NCBI RefSeq assembly: GCF_030295705.1
Contig: NZ_AP027274.1
Span: 1,674,001 to 1,738,000, forward strand
Source: Polynucleobacter sp. TUM22923
Lineage (GTDB): Bacteria; Pseudomonadota; Gammaproteobacteria; Burkholderiales; Burkholderiaceae
Direction of reading: 5' to 3'
DNA: 64,000 nt
Both the position numbers and the translations under genes were made by a program. Position 1 is the stretch's first letter; every line of letters starts with the position of its first letter. Positions 9,576-17,670 of this stretch are shown piece after piece. The notes beneath the pieces are model-generated. The model saw only the letters and a program-made list of their open reading frames with translations. It was not told where the DNA came from and made no database searches.

Positions 9576-10466
9576 ATGTTCGGCCTACGTAAAACCCTCG
9601 GATCCCTTTTTGCATCTAACCGCTTGGATGAAGCTTGGTTTGATACCCTAGAAGAATCCCTTATTCTCAGTGATGTAGGTCTGCCAACCACCGACCAGCT
9701 CATCAGCAAGTTGCGTAAGGCGGCCAAATCAGAAAAAGCAGCTAGTCCAGAGGTACTTAAAGCATTGTTGGTTCAAGAGGTATCAAGCCTTCTAAAGCCC
9801 CTCGAGCACCCATTAAACCCCTTATATGCCGATAGAGCAAAGACCGCTCTAGAAGTATGGCTTGTTGTTGGTGTCAATGGCGCCGGCAAGACTACAACCA
9901 TCGGCAAGCTGTGCCGCCTATTTCAGGCTCAAGGTAAATCAGTGCTTTTAGCTGCTGGCGATACCTTCAGAGCTGCAGCCCGCAACCAATTGATTGAATG
10001 GGGGAGTCGCAATCATGTCGATGTCATTACCCAAGAAAGTGGTGATGCGGCTGCTGTGGCCCATGACTCGATTCATGCAGCCATCTCTCGAAAGAGCGAT
10101 ATTCTCATTATTGATACTGCGGGCAGATTGGCTACCCAAGATCACCTCATGGAAGAGCTCAAGAAGGTTAAAAGAGTGATCGGCAAAGCCCTTCCTGGGG
10201 CGCCTCACGAAACTTTGCTCATACTGGATGGCAACACCGGTCAGAACGGCTTAAGTCAGGTGAAGGCCTTTCATACAGCGCTTGGACTGACCGCCTTAAT
10301 CGTGACTAAGTTAGATGGGACTGCTAAAGGCGGCGTCATTTGCGCTTTGGCTCACACATTCAATGAAGGCACAAAACCTGCTGTTTTAGCCCTAGGCAAA
10401 GGTGAGGGTATTGATGACTTAGTGCCCTTTGCGGCCGAACAATATGCTACTGAATTATTCAATTAA
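9576..10466 (+). CDS. ftsY: Signal recognition particle receptor FtsY
   Basis: SRP GTPase that docks ribosome-nascent chains at the membrane. The 296-residue protein has the N helical bundle (1-90) and the G domain: G1 GVNGAGKTTTIGK near 97-109, DTFRAAARNQL, G3 DTAGR near 180 and G4 TKLDGTAKGG near 246. It ends with the LGKGEGIDDLVPF motif. The long acidic A domain of E. coli FtsY (497 residues) is absent, as in many betaproteobacteria, leaving a short N-terminus that would contact lipid directly. Confidence 0.96.
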   Translation: MFGLRKTLGSLFASNRLDEAWFDTLEESLILSDVGLPTTDQLISKLRKAAKSEKAASPEVLKALLVQEVSSLLKPLEHPLNPLYADRAKTALEVWLVVGVNGAGKTTTIGKLCRLFQAQGKSVLLAAGDTFRAAARNQLIEWGSRNHVDVITQESGDAAAVAHDSIHAAISRKSDILIIDTAGRLATQDHLMEELKKVKRVIGKALPGAPHETLLILDGNTGQNGLSQVKAFHTALGLTALIVTKLDGTAKGGVICALAHTFNEGTKPAVLALGKGEGIDDLVPFAAEQYATELFN

Positions 10467-10494
10467 ATCAATATCTTAGCCATTTATAAAACCA

Positions 10495-10521
10495 TTAGCA
10501 CTCTCTTGGTAAGAGTGCTAA
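10495..10521 (+). promoter_or_regulatory. Perfect CIRCE operator (HrcA site) upstream of rpoH
   Basis: TTAGCACTC at 10495-10503 and GAGTGCTAA at 10513-10521, separated by exactly 9 bp, match the CIRCE consensus at all 18 conserved positions. CIRCE is bound by the heat-shock repressor HrcA, classically in front of groESL. Here it lies 37 bp upstream of the rpoH start and overlaps a candidate promoter. The right arm also pairs with AGCACT at 10526-10531, giving a second overlapping dyad AGTGCT-N7-AGCACT. Confidence 0.92.
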
Positions 10522-10524
10522 AAT
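10495..10524 (+). promoter_or_regulatory. Candidate sigma-70 promoter of rpoH inside CIRCE
   Basis: TAAAAT at 10519-10524 resembles a -10 hexamer (5 of 6) and TTAGCA at 10495-10500 is a weak -35 (4 of 6) with an 18-bp spacer. HrcA bound to the CIRCE element would cover both. The hexamer assignment is inference; the overlap with CIRCE is visible. Confidence 0.5.
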
Positions 10525-10557
10525 AGAGCACTGTTAACACCACAAAATCAAAAAAAC

Positions 10558-11496
10558 ATGGTTCCAAAGAAAGCATACACACCGCAAATGCAAGCAAGGC
10601 AAACACTGCCAGCAGCGCAGACTGCTGCATCGCTTTCCTTTCCAATGTTGCCATCGCTCGGAGTTGGCACACTAGACTCTTATATCGCTTACGTGAACCG
10701 CGTTCCAATGCTCAGTGCAGCACAAGAGCTGCATCTGGCACAAGAGTTCCGTAGCACTGAAAACGTAGACGCAGCTAAAACTCTCGTGTTGTCGCACTTA
10801 CGCTTAGTAGTTTCTGTCGCTCGTCAATATTTGGGCTATGGCATTCCCCATGCAGATCTCATCCAAGAAGGCAATATCGGCCTCATGAAGGCGGTCAAGC
10901 GCTACGACCCTAATCAAGGTGCACGCTTAGTCTCTTATGCCATCCACTGGATTAAGGCAGAAATTCATGAGTACATCCTTAAAAATTGGCGTTTGGTTAA
11001 GGTGGCAACAACCAAGGCACAACGTAAATTATTCTTTAACTTACGCAGCAATAAGCCCACACTCAGTGCGCTAACCCCTAAGGAAGTTGACGCTCTAGCA
11101 AAAGCATTGGACGTAAAAGGTTCTGATGTGAAAGAAATGGAAATGCGCCTTGCTGGTGGCGATATTGCTCTAGAAGGTGACGATAGCGATGATGATGCAG
11201 CTTATGCGCCGATTCAGTGGCTTGCAGATAACACGCAAGAGCCAACAGAAAAAATAGCGGCAGCGGCAACAGACGCCTTGCATGGCCCGCAACTAGACCA
11301 GGCACTGATGCGTCTGGATGAACGCAGTCGTAATATTGTTCAATCTCGTTGGTTAGCAATGGACGCAGAAGGCAACGGCACCAAAACCTTACATGACCTA
11401 GCTGGGGAATACGGTATATCTGCTGAGCGTGTGCGTCAAATCGAAACTGCTGCGCTCAAAAAGATGCGTGGCATGTTGCAAGCACAGGCTGCCTGA
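10558..11496 (+). CDS. rpoH: RNA polymerase sigma-32 factor
   Basis: Heat-shock sigma factor of 312 residues. Region 2 is clear (LRLVVSVARQYLGYGIPHADLIQEGNIGLMKAV with RYDPNQGARLVSYAIHWIKAEI), the RpoH box QRKLFFNLRSNK lies at 155-166, and region 4 ends with GISAERVRQIETAALKKMR. The RpoH box separates it from RpoD and RpoS. The 5' leader contains the CIRCE operator, so HrcA probably represses transcription in addition to the post-translational control usual for sigma-32. The ATG has no strong Shine-Dalgarno, only an A-rich leader. Confidence 0.97.
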   Translation: MVPKKAYTPQMQARQTLPAAQTAASLSFPMLPSLGVGTLDSYIAYVNRVPMLSAAQELHLAQEFRSTENVDAAKTLVLSHLRLVVSVARQYLGYGIPHADLIQEGNIGLMKAVKRYDPNQGARLVSYAIHWIKAEIHEYILKNWRLVKVATTKAQRKLFFNLRSNKPTLSALTPKEVDALAKALDVKGSDVKEMEMRLAGGDIALEGDDSDDDAAYAPIQWLADNTQEPTEKIAAAATDALHGPQLDQALMRLDERSRNIVQSRWLAMDAEGNGTKTLHDLAGEYGISAERVRQIETAALKKMRGMLQAQAA

Positions 11497-11533
11497 GTTT
11501 AAGCAGCTCAGCGCTTAGAAATTCTGACAACGC

Positions 11534-12136
11534 TTATTTCAGCAGCTCTTTCAAATCATGTGCCAAGGTCTCAGGGCCTTGCGCATGCTTAATGTAAAGA
11601 CGTAGATTTCCATTTGGATCGAACGCATAACTACCTGCCGTGTGATCCATGGTGTATGGGCCCTGACTGGTGCCAGGTACTTTTTTGTAATACACCTTAA
11701 AGTCTTTTGTAACCTGCTCCAGAGCTGCTTGATCTGCAGGACGTAGGCCCAAGAAACGAGCATCAAATGCAGGCACATATTGCTTTAAGATCGTTGCTGT
11801 ATCACGCTCAGGATCTACAGTAACAAATAGCACCTGCACCTTATCTGACTGGGGCCCTAATAAAGCCATGACTTGCTGCATCTCTGTCAGGGTTGTTGGG
11901 CAGACATCAGGGCATTGGGTGTAACCAAAAAACATTACCACCACTTTGCCTTTGAAATCAGCCAGCGTTCTGACTTTGCCGTCGGGATCAAGCAAACTGA
12001 AGTCCTTACCAAATGCAGTGCCGCCAGTGATATCAATATTTTTAAATTCAGGCTTAGGGCTGCATGCCGTTATGGCAAAACATAAGCTTGCAATACAGCA
12101 AGCGCCTATTAGGCTTCGTAAATAAGGCATATGCAT
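11534..12136 (-). CDS. SCO1/SenC-type copper chaperone lipoprotein
   Basis: Thioredoxin-fold protein that delivers copper to the CuA site of cytochrome c oxidase. The 200-residue precursor has a lipoprotein signal with lipobox ITAC (Cys25). The copper ligands are visible: GYTQCPDVCP with Cys75 and Cys79 (CxxxC) and His165 in MDHTAGSYAFD. It is the last gene of the cox island, 1 bp after ctaB on the same strand. An ATG two codons downstream is an alternative start. It converges with rpoH; no clear terminator is seen in the 37-bp gap. Confidence 0.95.
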   Translation of the reverse strand: MHMPYLRSLIGACCIASLCFAITACSPKPEFKNIDITGGTAFGKDFSLLDPDGKVRTLADFKGKVVVMFFGYTQCPDVCPTTLTEMQQVMALLGPQSDKVQVLFVTVDPERDTATILKQYVPAFDARFLGLRPADQAALEQVTKDFKVYYKKVPGTSQGPYTMDHTAGSYAFDPNGNLRLYIKHAQGPETLAHDLKELLK

Positions 12137-12137
12137 T

Positions 12138-13031
12138 TTAGAGAAAGTAGTGGTCTATAAGAAGTGCTGCAAACAACAGAGATAAATAAGTAATCGAAAA
12201 GTGAAAAGTCTTTTTAGCTAGAGCATCACTGTAAGAAATAAACAAAGCAATCACATACGCTAAAAATATCAGACCCAATATTAGTGCTGAAACTAAATAT
12301 ACAAGACCGCTCATGCCGTAAATGTAGGGCAACAAGGTAGCCGCAATCAATATCAAGGTATACAACAAAATATTGAGCAGGGTAAAGCGCTCACCATGCG
12401 TAACTGGCAGCATCGGTAGCCCAGACTGCACATAATCATCACGGCGATACAAAGCAAGAGCCCAAAAATGAGGGGGAGTCCAAACAAAAATTATTAACAC
12501 CAATAGCCATGCTTCTGCAGAAAGTCCATTAGTCACAGCAGCCCAACCAAGGGCCGGTGGCATCGCACCAGATAAGCCACCAATCACAATATTCTGAGGT
12601 GTCGCTGGTTTTAGTAACCAAGTGTAAATTACTGCGTAACCCACAAAGGTGGCAACAGTCAGCCACATCGTTAATGGATTGCAGAAGTTCCACAATATAA
12701 CCATACCCAAAGCGCCCAGCACAATCGCAAAAATAATGATGTGAAAAGGGGTTATCTCACCGGTAGCAGAAGGTCTCCAAGCAGTACGCTTCATCTTGGC
12801 ATCAACCGCTTGCTCAATCAGACAATTCATTGCAAACGCAGCGCCTGCTAGCAACCAAATGCCGACAGCACCACCAATCAATACTGGATAAGGAACCATT
12901 CCTGGCGTAGCTAAGAACATACCAATCACCGCACAGAAGACGGCTAACTGAGTTACACGAGGCTTGGTCAATACCCAGTATTGACGCCAGCGTGGCATTG
13001 ACTCAGAAGGGGAGGTTTTAGAGCTGCTCAT
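12138..13031 (-). CDS. ctaB: Protoheme IX farnesyltransferase (heme O synthase)
   Basis: UbiA-family integral membrane prenyltransferase that farnesylates heme B to heme O for cytochrome oxidase. The 297-residue protein has about eight or nine membrane segments, the first prenyl-diphosphate motif region [20 protein letters not shown] and a conserved [16 protein letters not shown] loop. It overlaps ctaA by 4 bp (ATGA), so the two heme A steps are translationally coupled. Confidence 0.96.
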   Translation of the reverse strand: MSSSKTSPSESMPRWRQYWVLTKPRVTQLAVFCAVIGMFLATPGMVPYPVLIGGAVGIWLLAGAAFAMNCLIEQAVDAKMKRTAWRPSATGEITPFHIIIFAIVLGALGMVILWNFCNPLTMWLTVATFVGYAVIYTWLLKPATPQNIVIGGLSGAMPPALGWAAVTNGLSAEAWLLVLIIFVWTPPHFWALALYRRDDYVQSGLPMLPVTHGERFTLLNILLYTLILIAATLLPYIYGMSGLVYLVSALILGLIFLAYVIALFISYSDALAKKTFHFSITYLSLLFAALLIDHYFL

Positions 13032-14137
13032 AGTGATTTAGCCATCTTAATACCAAAAGACCAACCCCAAGAAGACCATTGACTCATTCTCACCAAAAAA
13101 AATACCAGAGCAGCAGAGCCGGCGGTATGCATCAGAGCTGCAATGAGTGGCCACTGAAATACAACATTAGAAATACCCGTTAATACCTGCAGTAGAAGCA
13201 GAGCTAGAAGTAACTGAGCAATGCGTCGTAATTCTGGTTCGCCATCAGAGACCCGCAGGGTGCTGATACCTAAATAGCCTAGAACCACCATTACGCAAAT
13301 AGCAAACACACGATGCGCCCAATGAATAGTCTGTAAAGCAATAGGAGAAATATATTCACCTTGGGCATTCATACCCAGTTCACGCCATAAAGAAAAGCCT
13401 TCTTTCCAAGCAGTCTCTGGCATGAACGTACCCATACAAGTCGGAAAATCAGGGCAAGCCAACACGGCATAGTTAGTACTAACCCAAGCACCTAAGAATA
13501 TTTGCATCGCCAGCACAACAAAAGCAATGAACAATAATTTTCCAGGTATGAGTTTTGGTTTTGCTGGCAGCTGCCGATTTCTCTGGGCATAGACCGTCAG
13601 GCAAGACAGTAAGACTAAAGCCAACATTAAATGAATAGTGACAATAATTGGCTGCAGCTTCAGAGTAACTGTCCAGGCACCGAATGCACCCTGAATGCAA
13701 ACTAATAACAAGAGGCCAAAGCTACCTAGTAAAGGGCCCTTGCCCATACTTTTGATCTTACTAAACGCTAAACCTAATTGAATCAAGATTAGAGCGCCCA
13801 CTGTCATTGCTAAATATCGATGAATCATCTCAATCCAAGCTTTCAACACAGTCACCGGACCAGTTGGCATGGCTGCCTCAGCTAACTGAATCTCTCCAAG
13901 AGCGTGCCAAGGATTTGATGTGCCGTAACAGCCTGGCCAATCAGGGCAGCCCAGCCCAGAATCAGAGAGTCGTGTAAATGCACCGAAGACAATAAGGTCG
14001 AATGTCATAAAGACTAAAACCCAATTGAGTTTCTGAAAAAGACTATAGCCCGGCCTTCTCCATACATAAAGTAACGGTATTCCTGCAAAAATAATTGCAA
14101 TCGCCGCTAGCTCAGCAAGCAACAAAATACCATTCAT
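13028..14137 (-). CDS. ctaA: Heme A synthase
   Basis: COX15/CtaA family enzyme that oxidises the C8 methyl of heme O to give heme A. The 369-residue protein has eight membrane helices. It shows the conserved [21 protein letters not shown] segment near 53-72, the histidine in EMIHRYLAM, a second Cys pair in [11 protein letters not shown] and HWAHRVFA near the C-terminus, the heme ligands and redox Cys of the proteobacterial type. It overlaps the upstream SCO-like gene by 4 bp and ctaB downstream by 4 bp. Confidence 0.96.
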   Translation of the reverse strand: MNGILLLAELAAIAIIFAGIPLLYVWRRPGYSLFQKLNWVLVFMTFDLIVFGAFTRLSDSGLGCPDWPGCYGTSNPWHALGEIQLAEAAMPTGPVTVLKAWIEMIHRYLAMTVGALILIQLGLAFSKIKSMGKGPLLGSFGLLLLVCIQGAFGAWTVTLKLQPIIVTIHLMLALVLLSCLTVYAQRNRQLPAKPKLIPGKLLFIAFVVLAMQIFLGAWVSTNYAVLACPDFPTCMGTFMPETAWKEGFSLWRELGMNAQGEYISPIALQTIHWAHRVFAICVMVVLGYLGISTLRVSDGEPELRRIAQLLLALLLLQVLTGISNVVFQWPLIAALMHTAGSAALVFFLVRMSQWSSWGWSFGIKMAKSL

Positions 14138-14793
14138 TGCAAGTTCTCGCCTTTACGGTTCAGGCGCAGTAATTTTTCTAAATCTTTCTTAATGCTTCCA
14201 AATTCTTTAGGTGCATTTGTAATCGGAAAGTACATCATCTTGGCAGGACTAGGATCAATCAACTGAATCTTTTGCCCGGCACCCTCTCGATTGAGCCACT
14301 CTAAAAATTGCGCTTTTAATTGAGGATCTGACGGTGCATTAATAATCTTAAAACCAGCATTCTGCTCATCATATGCCGTCGATACCTCGGGATCTACCTT
14401 TTTTCCATCGGTATTGACCCAAACCAGTTGTACACGCCCACTTTCACGACCCATGGCCACACGCACCTGTCGCATTAAAAATAGCGCCTCTAAACAAGAT
14501 TCATCTTTGATGGTGCACTCGCTAGCTGGCCGAGCTACCAGCAATGTCCATTTACCATTAAAAGGCATATCGAACCAAGCAGCATTCATTTCTTGGGCAG
14601 GCTGCACAAAGGTACCAAAGTTTGTCTTGGCGCCTTCTGGCTTAAAGACGTAATAGGCTAAATAAGAGGCAATGACTGGGGCAGCGCAGGCAAGCAACAA
14701 AAAGAGCATCTGAAACCTTCCGCGCCTAGTGCGCGCATTGATTTTCGATGAATCTGTCTGCGATGCTGGAATTAATAACTCTTGATCACTCAC
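14134..14793 (-). CDS. Membrane-anchored SCO/thioredoxin-like protein of the cox cluster
   Basis: A protein of 219 residues with one N-terminal membrane helix (about 33-52, MLFLLLACAAPVIASYLAYY) and a periplasmic domain. WTLLVARPASECTIKDESC is followed by LFLMRQVRVAMGRESGRVQ, which resembles the SCO-like thioredoxin fold of uncharacterised proteins next to ctaA in other beta- and gammaproteobacteria; the two Cys are spaced CX6C rather than CxxxC. The start is taken as GTG at 14793, with GGAG 7 nt upstream, lying 1 bp after the SURF1 stop. An upstream ATG at 14841 lies inside SURF1 and is less likely. A role in oxidase assembly is inferred from position and fold only. Confidence 0.75.
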   Translation of the reverse strand: MSDQELLIPASQTDSSKINARTRRGRFQMLFLLLACAAPVIASYLAYYVFKPEGAKTNFGTFVQPAQEMNAAWFDMPFNGKWTLLVARPASECTIKDESCLEALFLMRQVRVAMGRESGRVQLVWVNTDGKKVDPEVSTAYDEQNAGFKIINAPSDPQLKAQFLEWLNREGAGQKIQLIDPSPAKMMYFPITNAPKEFGSIKKDLEKLLRLNRKGENLQ

Positions 14794-14794
14794 T

Positions 14795-15571
14795 TTAGTC
14801 TCCAAAATTTTTACGTAGATGCCGATATCCCATAAAGCCACTCACAAGCCAAAATAAGAATCCACATAACGCCAATGCAAACCATTGAAAAGAATAAGCA
14901 TAATGGCGATCGACGCCATTTGTTGGCAAAGGCCATTCCCTGACTAATCCATCCTTTTTATTAGGGTCAATTTCCCTAACAATAAAGGGCAACTGCTCCC
15001 ACTGATGATTTTTTGCTTCCGCAACCAAATCAAAATTTTGTTCAATCCGAGGCCTAATATCGGGGGACCCCTTTTGACCTAGCTCAAATACTTTTCCGGG
15101 ATGCGCGAATGCAACACCTTCAATCTCGATAACCTGACTTTCTGTATTAATGGCAGGTAAGTCGATGCGATTGAGGTTATTCCGAGGTGCCCATCCACGG
15201 TTAACCCATAAGATGGTTTTTTGACCATCTAGTTTAAGGGGCATCATCACAAAAAATCCTGACTGAGCAGCATTTCCCTGGCCACCTTCTGGAACCGGTC
15301 TAGGGCGGTTATCAAGCCAAATTGCCTCACCTGGCAAGAAGCGCCCTCGAGCGACTATGCGACGCTCCTTAGCATCTTCTAAAGTCAAATGACCACTATT
15401 AGCATTCAGTATCGACATCTGCTGCCTGGCAGCCAAAGAATTTCCTAACTGAATCTTCTGTTCAGCCCTATTAAGCTGCCAGATCCCTGCTGCACAGCCT
15501 ATCGCAATTACCACTAAGGCTGATACAGTAGCGACTATGCGAGAAGTAATGAAGCCAGAAAAAATATTCAA
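14795..15571 (-). CDS. SURF1 family cytochrome oxidase assembly protein
   Basis: The 258-residue SURF1-type protein has the expected two membrane helices, one at about 10-30 (RIVATVSALVVIAIGCAAGIW) and one near the C-terminus (about 230-248), around a periplasmic beta-domain. Conserved pieces include GIWQLNRAEQK, IWLDNRPRP and WVNRGWAP. SURF1 aids insertion of heme A into subunit I. The gene sits between coxC and the heme A genes. The divergent DUF2909 gene starts 15 bp from its start. Confidence 0.93.
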   Translation of the reverse strand: MNIFSGFITSRIVATVSALVVIAIGCAAGIWQLNRAEQKIQLGNSLAARQQMSILNANSGHLTLEDAKERRIVARGRFLPGEAIWLDNRPRPVPEGGQGNAAQSGFFVMMPLKLDGQKTILWVNRGWAPRNNLNRIDLPAINTESQVIEIEGVAFAHPGKVFELGQKGSPDIRPRIEQNFDLVAEAKNHQWEQLPFIVREIDPNKKDGLVREWPLPTNGVDRHYAYSFQWFALALCGFLFWLVSGFMGYRHLRKNFGD

Positions 15572-15585
15572 GTGAGGACTTTAAG

Positions 15586-15795
15586 ATGAAGTGGGTAATT
15601 CCAATTGCGCTACTAATGATTGTAGGAAGTTTAGGCTCCGCCCTTTACTTCATGATGAAAGATAAGGGTAGTAATTCTAGAATGGTGCACTCTCTTACCC
15701 TACGAATTGGGCTTTCTGTTTTGCTCTTTCTAGGAATTTTGATTGCACACTACTTTGGATACATCGAAGCTACTGGGATTCGGGTTGGTACTTGA
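15586..15795 (+). CDS. DUF2909 twin-transmembrane protein
   Basis: A 69-residue protein with two membrane helices (about 3-22 and 38-59) separated by a short charged loop (MMKDKGSNSRM). It matches the DUF2909 pattern of small twin-helix proteins often found in betaproteobacterial cox clusters. It is the only gene on the plus strand inside the island. It is flanked by SURF1 (divergent, 15 bp) and coxC (convergent, with a bidirectional terminator between). Function is unknown; a role in oxidase assembly is a guess from location. Confidence 0.85.
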   Translation: MKWVIPIALLMIVGSLGSALYFMMKDKGSNSRMVHSLTLRIGLSVLLFLGILIAHYFGYIEATGIRVGT

Positions 15796-15825
15796 TGCAT
15801 CTTCAAGAATCGCCAATCTAAATTA

Positions 15826-15848
15826 AATCGGGGCTACATGCCCCGATT
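15826..15848. terminator. Bidirectional intrinsic terminator between DUF2909 gene and coxC
   Basis: A perfect 9-bp stem AATCGGGGC (15826-15834) and GCCCCGATT (15840-15848) around a 5-nt loop lies between two convergent genes. Flanking A/T-rich sequence (ATTAATTTC on one side, TAATTTAG on the other) allows function in both directions. On the minus strand it would stop the coxB-to-coxC transcript before SURF1. Confidence 0.85.
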
Positions 15849-15858
15849 ATTAATTTCT

Positions 15859-16713
15859 CTACATCCAATACACTGCGATGTATAAGCCTAACCAGACCAC
15901 GTCTACAAAATGCCAGTACCATGCAGCACCTTCAAACGCAAAGTGATTGTCAGCAGTAAAGTCACCGCGAATCATTCGGCGTAATACGATAGCCAGGATT
16001 GTTCCGCCCAAGAAAACGTGAAAGCCATGAAAGCCGGTCAGCAAATAAAAAGTTGAGCCGTAGATACCAGAGGTCAGTTTCAGATTTAGTTCATGATAAG
16101 CATGGTAGTACTCATAAACTTGGAATCCCAAGAAAATAATGCCTAAACCCACAGTAGCAGCCAAGCCAATGATGGCTTTCTTCATGTGATTTTGCACAAT
16201 AGCATGGTGGGCAATGGTGATGGTGACGCCTGAACTCAATAGCAATAAAGTATTGATGGTTGGAATCGGCCAGGGTCCCATGGTGGTAAATTTATCTACC
16301 AGTCCAGCTGGGCCGTCGTTGGGCCACACTGCTGTGAAATTTGGCCAGATCAATTTACTTTCTACATCACCCATCCAAGGCATGGCAATATTTCGGGCAT
16401 AAAATAAAGCAGAGAAGAAGGCTGCAAAAAACATGATCTCAGAGAAAATGAACCAGGCCATTGACCAGCGATACGATACGTCAACGTTAATGCCATTCTT
16501 TCCAGAATTGGCTTCAGAAATCGTATCGCCAAGCCACTGATAAAGCACAAACATAACCCAAAGCACACCCACAGCCGTGAGGGGTCCGCCCCAAGAGGCT
16601 TGGTTGACCCAGCCTGACATACCAAAACCGAAGGCCACAAGACCAAGTGCCGCCATTACAGGGTGGCTTGATAGCCCAGGAACAAAATAGTATGGGGTTG
16701 AGTTGGATGACAT
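15859..16713 (-). CDS. coxC: Cytochrome c oxidase subunit III
   Basis: Seven-helix integral membrane subunit of the aa3-type oxidase; 284 residues from the ATG at 16713 (MSSNSTPYYFVPG). Hallmarks include MSGWVNQ, SEIMFFAAFFSALFYAR, LLLSSGVTITIAHHA, LTGFHGFHVFLG and the C-terminal EGAAWYWHFVDVVWLGLY. An upstream in-frame TTG at 16731 would add six residues, but the ATG has the purine-rich GAGAG just ahead of it. Confidence 0.96.
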   Translation of the reverse strand: MSSNSTPYYFVPGLSSHPVMAALGLVAFGFGMSGWVNQASWGGPLTAVGVLWVMFVLYQWLGDTISEANSGKNGINVDVSYRWSMAWFIFSEIMFFAAFFSALFYARNIAMPWMGDVESKLIWPNFTAVWPNDGPAGLVDKFTTMGPWPIPTINTLLLLSSGVTITIAHHAIVQNHMKKAIIGLAATVGLGIIFLGFQVYEYYHAYHELNLKLTSGIYGSTFYLLTGFHGFHVFLGGTILAIVLRRMIRGDFTADNHFAFEGAAWYWHFVDVVWLGLYIAVYWM

Positions 16714-16743
16714 CTGACTCTCTCTATTCAATCAAAAAAATAA

Positions 16744-16938
16744 TCAAGGGGAAACGACAACTTTAACAATTAACAACAGCACACTCATAAAAATGAGGGC
16801 GCCGATAACACCTGCAATGATGATGTGTACAAAACTCAATGAGGCAACATCCTCCTGCAAACCTGACTGCTTTCGCACGCCTAAAAAGCCCCACAACACT
16901 GCTTTCATTGACTGCAAAAAACTACTTTTCTTCTTCAT
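16744..16938 (-). CDS. DUF2970 small membrane protein
   Basis: A 64-residue protein with an N-terminal basic segment, the FLGVRKQSGLQED motif and a single C-terminal membrane helix (about 37-60). This pattern matches the DUF2970 family, commonly found between ctaG and coxC in betaproteobacteria. Its start overlaps the ctaG stop as ATGA. Function is unknown; the placement suggests an accessory part in oxidase assembly. Confidence 0.87.
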   Translation of the reverse strand: MKKKSSFLQSMKAVLWGFLGVRKQSGLQEDVASLSFVHIIIAGVIGALIFMSVLLLIVKVVVSP

Positions 16939-17522
16939 GACTTAGATTTTGGAGTGGTTGATCCAGCAGGTTGCTGACCCACGCCTAATTCAAAAAAGGT
17001 ATATGAAAGGGTAATTGTTTTAACGTCCGCAGGCAAGCCCGCATCGATCACAAATACAACCGGCATCTTTTTCATTTCGTTAGCTGCCAATGTTTGCTCC
17101 TGAAAGCAAAAACATTCCAACTTCGTAAAGAACTCCATTGCACTTTTTGGTGCGTAACTCGGAATCGCCTGAGCCTTTACTGGGCGACCTAAGTTATTAG
17201 TCACCTCATACACAATTTCTGTCATCTCACCAGGATGAACTTCTAAATAGTTCTTCACCGGCTTAAAGGTAAATGGTCCTCGACTATTCGAGTCAAACTC
17301 GATGGTGACCTTACGTGAGTAGTCAACTTGGGTATTACCCACTTTGTTTACGCTGAAGGCACGTGTACCGTAATCATTTTTGCTGGTTACCACATTGATG
17401 CCAGTAACTTCGCACAAAGCTTTATACATTGGCACCAAAGCGTACCCAAACCCAAACATCATCACTGAAGCAATAAGCAGCTTCAATAGAATTTGGCGGT
17501 TTAGAGATGCAATGACTGACAT
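16935..17522 (-). CDS. ctaG: Cytochrome c oxidase assembly protein CtaG/Cox11
   Basis: Copper chaperone that loads CuB in subunit I. The protein has one N-terminal membrane helix (about 11-33), the LVPMYKALCEVTGIN segment and the copper-binding CFCFQEQTL motif, followed by MPVVFVIDAGLP, all typical of Cox11. The start is taken as ATG at 17522 (MSVIASLNRQ), 195 residues; a GTG ten codons upstream is possible but overlaps more of the small assembly gene. The Shine-Dalgarno is weak, suggesting coupling to upstream translation. Confidence 0.94.
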   Translation of the reverse strand: MSVIASLNRQILLKLLIASVMMFGFGYALVPMYKALCEVTGINVVTSKNDYGTRAFSVNKVGNTQVDYSRKVTIEFDSNSRGPFTFKPVKNYLEVHPGEMTEIVYEVTNNLGRPVKAQAIPSYAPKSAMEFFTKLECFCFQEQTLAANEMKKMPVVFVIDAGLPADVKTITLSYTFFELGVGQQPAGSTTPKSKS

Positions 17523-17538
17523 TCGTGATGATTGGGGA

Positions 17539-17670
17539 TTAACCCAACACACTCCGCTTGACCAAGATACCGATAAAGAAAATCACTGCGACGCTCAACA
17601 GAATAAAGCCCAATCTACGATTACTCGCAGACCGGATCTCTTTCAGTGAATGTTTAGATTCCTGCTGCAT
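17539..17670 (-). CDS. Cytochrome oxidase small assembly protein
   Basis: A 43-residue protein starting at ATG 17670: a basic N-terminus (MQQESKHSLKEIRSASNRR) and one membrane helix (LGFILLSVAVIFFIGILVKR). It overlaps the last 17 bp of coxA in another frame and ends 16 bp before ctaG. Small single-helix proteins of this design occur between coxA and ctaG across Burkholderiales. A longer reading from 17754 lies inside coxA and is not believed. Confidence 0.8.
   Translation of the reverse strand: MQQESKHSLKEIRSASNRRLGFILLSVAVIFFIGILVKRSVLG

Noticed and set aside
11497..11533. An intrinsic terminator between rpoH and sco
   Set aside because: Only a four-base AAGC/GCTT pairing is present and there is no T-run.
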